Of a stretch of DNA of 12,500 bases, positions 7,718 to 12,500 are shown piece after piece; the first letter of the stretch is position 1, and every line of letters starts with the position of its first letter. Below the pieces are notes generated by a model. It was not told where the DNA came from. It saw only the letters and a program-made list of their open reading frames with translations, and made no database searches. Origin of the DNA: Stramonita haemastoma. Its lineage: Eukaryota; Mollusca; Gastropoda; Neogastropoda; Muricidae. Location of the stretch: positions 34,459,804 through 34,472,303 of the forward strand of contig CM060320.1 of assembly GCA_030674155.1 (NCBI GenBank). The letters are read 5' to 3'. A program made the translations under genes and the position numbers.

Positions 7718-8597
7718 GGAAAGATAAAGGAAACAAGGACAAATGCACAGATAGAAAGAGTTCAAGAAAGAGACAAAAAGAAAAAAGAAGACAAGAAAAA
7801 GAAGAAAGAGAATGATAAGAAAGAAATAGAAAAGAAAAGAAGAGAAGAAAGAAAGAAGAAAGAAGAAGAATAAGAAAAAGAAGAAGAAAGAAGAAAGAAA
7901 GAAAGAAAGAAGAAAATGAAGAAAGAAAGAGAAAGAAAAAGAAAGAAAGAAAGAAGAAGAAAGAAAGAAGAAAACGAAAGAAAAGAAGAGAGAAAGACCA
8001 GAAAGAAGAAAGAAGAAAGAAAGAAGAAAGAAGAGAAAATGAAAGAAAAGGAAGAAAAGAAGCGAAGAAGAATGAAAGAAGAAAGAAAGGAAAGAAAAGA
8101 AAGAAAGAAAGAAAGAAAAGAAAGAAGAAAAAAGAAAGAAAGAAAGAAAGAAAGAAAAAAGAAGAAGAAAGAAAGAAGAAAGACAGAAAGAAGACAGAAG
8201 AAGAAAGAAAGAAAGAAGAAAGAAGAAAGAGAAAGAAAGAAGGAAGGAAGAAAAGAAAGAGAAAGAAAAATGAAAGAAAGAAAGAAAGAAAAAGAGAAAA
8301 AGAAAAGAAAGAAAGAAAGAAGAAAGAAAGAAGAAAGAAAGAAAAGAGAAGAAGGAAAGAAAGAAAAGAAGAAGAAAGAAAGAAGAGAAAAGAAGAAGAG
8401 AAAGAAAGAAAGAAAGAAGAAAGAAAAAAAGAAAAGAAAAAGAAAGAACAAGTAAGAGAGGAAAAAGGAGAAAGAAAGAAAGAAGAGAAAGAAAGAAAGA
8501 AAAAATGAAAGGAAAGAACAAGAAAGAAAAAAGAAACAGCAGAAAAAGAAAACAGAAAGAAAAAAAAAAGAACAAAAAAAAACAAACAGGAAAAAAC
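7718..8597 (+). repeat. ~880-bp polypurine (GAAA/GAA)n tract
   Basis: Nearly every base on the plus strand is A or G, arranged as irregular GAAA and GAA units, with few pyrimidines until the A-rich right end. A 179-codon K/E/R frame on the plus strand (7916-8455) and 290-333 codon F/S/L frames on the minus strand exist only because these units lack stop codons. Long mirror-symmetric polypurine DNA can form triplex (H-DNA) and R-loops; that is known of the sequence class and not shown here. Confidence 0.96.
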
Positions 8598-9000
<403 letters not shown>

Positions 9001-9289
9001 AAAACCAGAAGCAGCCAGAGAAAACTCACCTAATTCGTATCCAATTTCCACACTCCTGAGGTGTCCCTAGGAGCGATCGAAGAGGGAAATTGTGCAAATC
9101 CCCCAGTGAAATTCCCCTCTGCACGGCATGTCTTTCACCGGAGAGGCGAGGTAATTCAATATGACAGACGGCTCGGATTGCCAGAGTGACTTGGAACTTG
9201 AGAGAAGTCAAGTCAGCCAGCCCATGCTGGCATTATGAGCGATGTCATCTTGCTCAGCTAGAGCGCGAGTTTCGCTTTTCTGGTTGTTT

Positions 9290-9290
<1 letters not shown>
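9001..9290 (-). other. Unique island with a strong minus-strand splice-donor match
   Basis: The most compositionally balanced unique segment in the right half of the window. On the minus strand, AGGTGAGT (9031 down to 9024) matches the consensus 5' splice site. A frame on the same strand is open for about 65 codons, from a stop near 9230, and ends at a TGA that lies inside the donor itself (9026-9028). Exon-like sequence could therefore read up to the junction. Against this, the frame has no ATG, no clear acceptor upstream and no recognisable protein motif. Confidence 0.4.
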
Positions 9291-9462
<172 letters not shown>

Positions 9463-9546
9463 CTTGTCTTTTGGGCATTCTGTTGTTGCTTTTTTCTGCC
9501 ATTGTTACTGTTGGTCACTTTGCCTGCCTCCACCCCCTTCTCTAAC

Positions 9547-9563
9547 TGTCTGTCTGTCTGTTG

Positions 9564-9604
<41 letters not shown>

Positions 9605-9690
9605 GTGTGTGTGTGTGTGTGTTGTTGTCTGTTAATATGTCTGTATGTCTGTATGTTGTATGTCTGTATGTATGTATGTATGTATGTATG
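9547..9690 (+). repeat. (TGTC)n-(TG)n-(TGTA)n compound array
   Basis: Three units follow each other: TGTC (9547-9561), TG dinucleotides with one TTG slip (9562-9627), and TGTA/TGTC tetramers (about 9640-9690). The spacer 9460-9546 is unique. Confidence 0.93.
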
Positions 9691-9750
9691 ATGATGATCG
9701 TCGATCGATGATCGATCGTCGATCGATCGATCGATCTACTTACCTACCTA
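9691..9750. repeat. (GATC)n self-complementary tetranucleotide array
   Basis: ATG units grade into GATC/CGAT repeats (9695-9736) with TCGTC and GATGATC slips, then TACC units to 9750. Each GATC is palindromic and each unit junction is a CpG, so the tract is CpG-dense and can fold on itself. Confidence 0.9.
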
Positions 9751-10047
9751 GAGAGACAGAGAGAAACAGAGAAAGACAGAGAGAGAGAGAAAGAAGAGAA
9801 AGACGAGAAAGACAGAGAGACGAGACGACGAAGAGACAGACAGACAGAGAGACAGATAGACAAAACAGAGACATAGACAAAGAGAATAAGACAGGAAAAG
9901 AGAAGAGAGACAGACAGATAGACAGACAGAGAGCATGATAGAAAGAGACAAAGACAGAGACAGAGACAAGAGACAGACGAGACAGACAGATATAGAGAGA
10001 CAGACAAGACAAGAAAGACAAAAGAAGAAGAGAGAGAAAGAGATGAT
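9751..10047 (+). repeat. Degenerate (GACA)n/(GA)n array
   Basis: About 300 bp of GAGACA, GACA and GAAA units with scattered CGAGACG motifs near 9800-9830. It ends in GAAGAAGAGAGAGAAAGAG near 10047. Frames on both strands are artefacts. Confidence 0.93.
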
Positions 10048-10290
10048 ACACAGAACAAATGAAAACATGAGCGACTGAACAAAATCAGTAAACACACATA
10101 CAACATTTTTATTTCATGAGGGTAATAGAATAAGCACATCAGTTTTCATGCATCCATCGGAAGAATGTGTATAGAGCAAACATGGAAGTTACACATGAAA
10201 AAATGTATCCAAACAACGGTGAATCATGATTGCGTAAAAAAAAATTGTTGTCATGATAAAATCAGAAATTTTGTGAAAAGATAGATAACG
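10048..10290. other. Unique A-rich spacer
   Basis: Complex AT-rich sequence with short frames only. No feature recognised. Confidence 0.65.
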
Positions 10291-10457
10291 ATGAAAAACG
10301 AAGGGAAGAAAGGAAAAGAAGAGAGGAAAGGAAGAGGGAGAAAAAGAAAAAAGAAGAAGAAAAGAAGAAGAAGAAGAGAAGATGGAAATGCTTAGGAAAG
10401 GGAGAAAGGATAGAGAGAAGAAAAGAAAGGAGCGTGTGAGAGGAAGAGAGGTGGAGG
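10291..10457 (+). repeat. GAA/GGAA purine-rich tract
   Basis: A plus-strand polypurine run of GAA, GGAA and GAAAA units with few pyrimidines, leading into the GA dinucleotide array. Confidence 0.85.
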
Positions 10458-10489
10458 TGGAGAGAGAGAGAGAGAGAGAGAGAAGAGAG

Positions 10490-10543
<54 letters not shown>
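10458..10543 (+). repeat. (GA)n arm of an inverted microsatellite pair
   Basis: GA dinucleotides with GAA and GGA slips. It is complementary to the CT array at 10598-10749, so the two can form one long imperfect hairpin. Confidence 0.96.
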
Positions 10544-10552
10544 TCTGTAGTG

Positions 10553-10553
<1 letters not shown>

Positions 10554-10597
<44 letters not shown>
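10554..10597 (+). repeat. (CTGT)n array between GA and CT arms
   Basis: Eleven or so CTGT tetramers. On the minus strand this is GACA, the same tetramer that accompanies GA arrays elsewhere in the window on the plus strand. Confidence 0.95.
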
Positions 10598-10749
<152 letters not shown>

Positions 10750-10821
10750 TTTCTTCTCTTCTTCCTTTTCTTTGTTTACCTCTTTTCTCCCAGTACCTCT
10801 CTCTATTTCTGTACCTCTCAT

Positions 10822-10858
10822 TGTCTGTCTGGCTGGCTGGCTGTCTGGCTGGCTGGCT
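10822..10858 (+). repeat. (CTGG)n/(CTGT)n short array
   Basis: CTGT and CTGG tetramers alternate over 37 bp. It appears related by single-base change to the CTGT array 230 bp upstream. Confidence 0.85.
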
Positions 10859-11377
10859 CTCATATGTGATTTATCATTGATCCTTTGTAGCGTCCTCCGT
10901 GCTTTGTATAAAATAAAAGTTTAATTGAATCAATAACTTTCCATGTAATACTTTCTTTCTGTGCTTTTCTTTGAAGACTGCATGCCAAAGGTATAAAGAC
11001 CTTCTAAACTTCATTTCAAATTATTCTGAAAAATAATAAGTCTTGGAGATAATTATTTTCTTCTCGGCTCTGTTCTTTCTTTAGCAGATGAACATTAATT
11101 TGTCGTTTTCTTTCTGGGTTTTTCTCGCTCTATTCTTTCTATCTTCGCAACTAGAATCTTCAATGCAAAATATTTTCAATTTCCTTTTGTCAGTCAGGAA
11201 GATTTAATCAAATGTTCAAACCGTTTTCTGTTTCTTTTTCTTTTTCTTTTTCTTTTTTTTGTTTGTAAAAGGAGTCATTTTGCACTAGATCAAACAAAAT
11301 GTGCTTATTAAATCGTTAACTGTATTGTCGAGATCTGTAATCATATAAACGGGTGGAGGGTGGGGTGTGTGCACAGA
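10859..11377. other. Unique AT-rich DNA with a (TTTTTC)n tract
   Basis: About 520 bp of complex, T-rich sequence without coding signal. AATAAA at 10912-10917 has no transcript support. A TTTTTC hexamer run occupies about 11234-11260. G-runs begin near 11351 (GGGTGGAGGGTGGGG), just ahead of the next array. Confidence 0.65.
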
Positions 11378-11387
11378 GGGAGGGAGG

Positions 11388-11468
<81 letters not shown>

Positions 11469-11632
11469 GAGAGGAGAGAGAGAGAAGAGAGAGAGAGAAG
11501 AGACGAGAGAAGAGACAGAGACAGAGACAGAGAGACAGAGAAGAGACAGAGACAGAGACAGAGACAAGAGAACGAGAAGAGACAAGACAGAGGACAGTAG
11601 ACAACACAGAGACACAGACAGAGAGAGAGAGA
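11378..11632 (+). repeat. (GGGA)4-(GA)n-(GAGACA)n array with G-quadruplex motif
   Basis: GGGAGGGAGGGAGGG (11378-11392) is a minimal four-run G-quadruplex motif with 1-base loops. It is followed by GA dinucleotides with GGA and GAA slips (to about 11505) and then GAGACA hexamers (about 11511-11565) grading into GACA/CA units. Frames of 80-120 codons on both strands are artefacts. Confidence 0.95.
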
Positions 11633-11945
11633 GTGCAATCCTTTGCTGGGAATATTTATCTTGACAGAGTTAATGAAATTACCAAGTTAATTCCATTTCC
11701 ATCCAGCGAGGTTTCTTCCTAAGAAAAACAATTATACCTCTGGGTATCAGACAGGTTAACGCGCTCTCGAACAGAAAAGCAAAAGATACACACACATGGA
11801 CGTGAAGAACAAAAACAACAAAAGGAAATAACACACACACAAGATCAAGAGCGAAAAAAAAAACAAAAAAAACAAGAATAAACAACTACGAAATAAAATC
11901 AGGAGCAGCGACATCAGTAACACTTACATTCTTTCACACTTACAG
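11633..11945. other. Unique DNA, A-rich toward the right
   Basis: Balanced sequence to about 11770, then A-rich sequence with short CA tracts (11791-11798 and 11832-11840) and A-runs (11855-11873). No gene or RNA recognised. Confidence 0.65.
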
Positions 11946-12290
11946 TTACAGACCCAGACACAAACGCACGCACATGCACATACGCACACACACAAACACG
12001 CACACACACACACGCGCGCGTGCGTGCGCACACACACACAGAGACCCAGACACATGCGTGCACATACATATACACTCACACACATACGCACGCACACACA
12101 TGCACACAAACACGCGCGCGCCACGCACGTGTGTGTATGTGTGTGCATACCTGCACCCACGCGTACACGCATGCACACACACACATGCACACATACAATG
12201 CACATGCCAAGGCATGCATACGTGTATGCATATCATGCACATATAATGCACATGCCTAAGCATGCAGACATGCATGCGCCCACACATACA
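11946..12290 (+). repeat. Degenerate CA/CG-rich array, Z-DNA-prone
   Basis: About 345 bp of CA, CGCA, ATGC and TACA units. An uninterrupted alternating purine-pyrimidine run of 45 bp spans 11996-12040 and includes a CG core (CGCGCGCGTGCGTGCGC, 12012-12028). A second GC-rich block is at 12111-12120. An inverted repeat pairs 12092-12107 with 12131-12146 (15 of 16 bases). Frames rich in H/T or C/V are artefacts. Confidence 0.93.
12197..12266 (+). repeat. Duplicated ATGC hairpin motif, 48-bp spacing
   Basis: The 22-mers starting AATGCACATGCC at 12197-12218 and 12245-12266 match at 20 of 22 positions. Each contains a short inverted repeat of CATGCC with GGCATG type, perfect in the first copy (12203-12216) and weakened in the second. 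Confidence 0.75.
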
Positions 12291-12500
12291 TGTTTGTCTG
12301 ATATAATTCACCTAGCTTATTAGATATCTTTTTAATCTCATACAAATGAAAAAAATAAATACTGGCAGCTGAAGAGATAAACAAAATAGGAATTATTGAG
12401 AGTAAATGAATAAAAGAAGAAAATGTTATAAGAAAGAGATTGTTTCTTTTTCCATAAAATGACACACACAAAGCATTCACACATAGAGACAAATATATGG
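12291..12500. other. Unique AT-rich DNA to window end
   Basis: A-rich complex sequence with stops in all frames. I see nothing recognisable before the window ends. Confidence 0.65.

Noticed and set aside
10912..10917. AATAAA as a polyadenylation signal (also at 1181 and 4437)
   Set aside because: The hexamer is expected by chance many times in AT-rich DNA of this length, and no upstream coding sequence exists.

Overview
This window looks like non-coding DNA from a eukaryotic nuclear genome, most likely a gastropod mollusc and probably a marine caenogastropod. Three things point there. I found no intact protein-coding gene. Simple-sequence DNA is extremely dense: by a rough tally about 40% of the window, and more than half of the part after 4.9 kb. 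One stretch (about 2504-2765) reads like a dispersed repeat that I remember from gastropod genomic and EST sequences. That taxonomic call rests on memory, not on a search.

Left third (1-4975). A (GA)n array runs in from the left edge. It is followed by moderately AT-rich unique DNA with a small diverged tandem duplication (650-764). Three mobile-element relics follow. The first is a 188-bp SINE-like retroposon (1261-1448) between two perfect 12-bp direct repeats. The second is the gastropod-type dispersed repeat (2504-2765), bracketed by TA-rich microsatellites. The third is a 632-bp TA-inserting DNA-transposon relic (2864-3495). It has 27-bp terminal inverted repeats and keeps the start of a pogo/Tigger-like transposase reading frame on the minus strand. 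A (TCA)n-(TCG)n-(TCA)n array lies at 1961-2174. Unique DNA with two G-quadruplex motifs, one per strand, fills the rest.

Right two thirds (4976-12500). This is a cluster of microsatellites: (GA)n, (GACA)n, (GATA)n, (CA)n, (GAAA/GAA)n, (TG)n, (TGTA)n, (GATC)n and a back-to-back (GA)n-(CTGT)n-(CT)n palindrome. Unique spacers of 80-520 bp separate them. Most polypurine arrays have purines on the + strand, and most CA arrays are CA rather than TG on the + strand. The last large block (11946-12290) is CA/CG-rich and suited to Z-DNA.

The long open frames in this window, up to about 330 codons, are rich in S/L, F/S, K/E/R, C/V or H/T. They arise because the repeats contain no stop codons, usually on both strands at once. 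I do not call them genes. The only protein-coding remnant I support is the transposase N-terminus at 2951-3163 (minus). A strong minus-strand splice-donor match at 9024-9031 is the only hint of a host exon. I found no new biological system. The most informative items are the transposon relic sitting in a TA microsatellite, the precisely bounded SINE-like insertion, and the structure and strand asymmetry of the repeat cluster.
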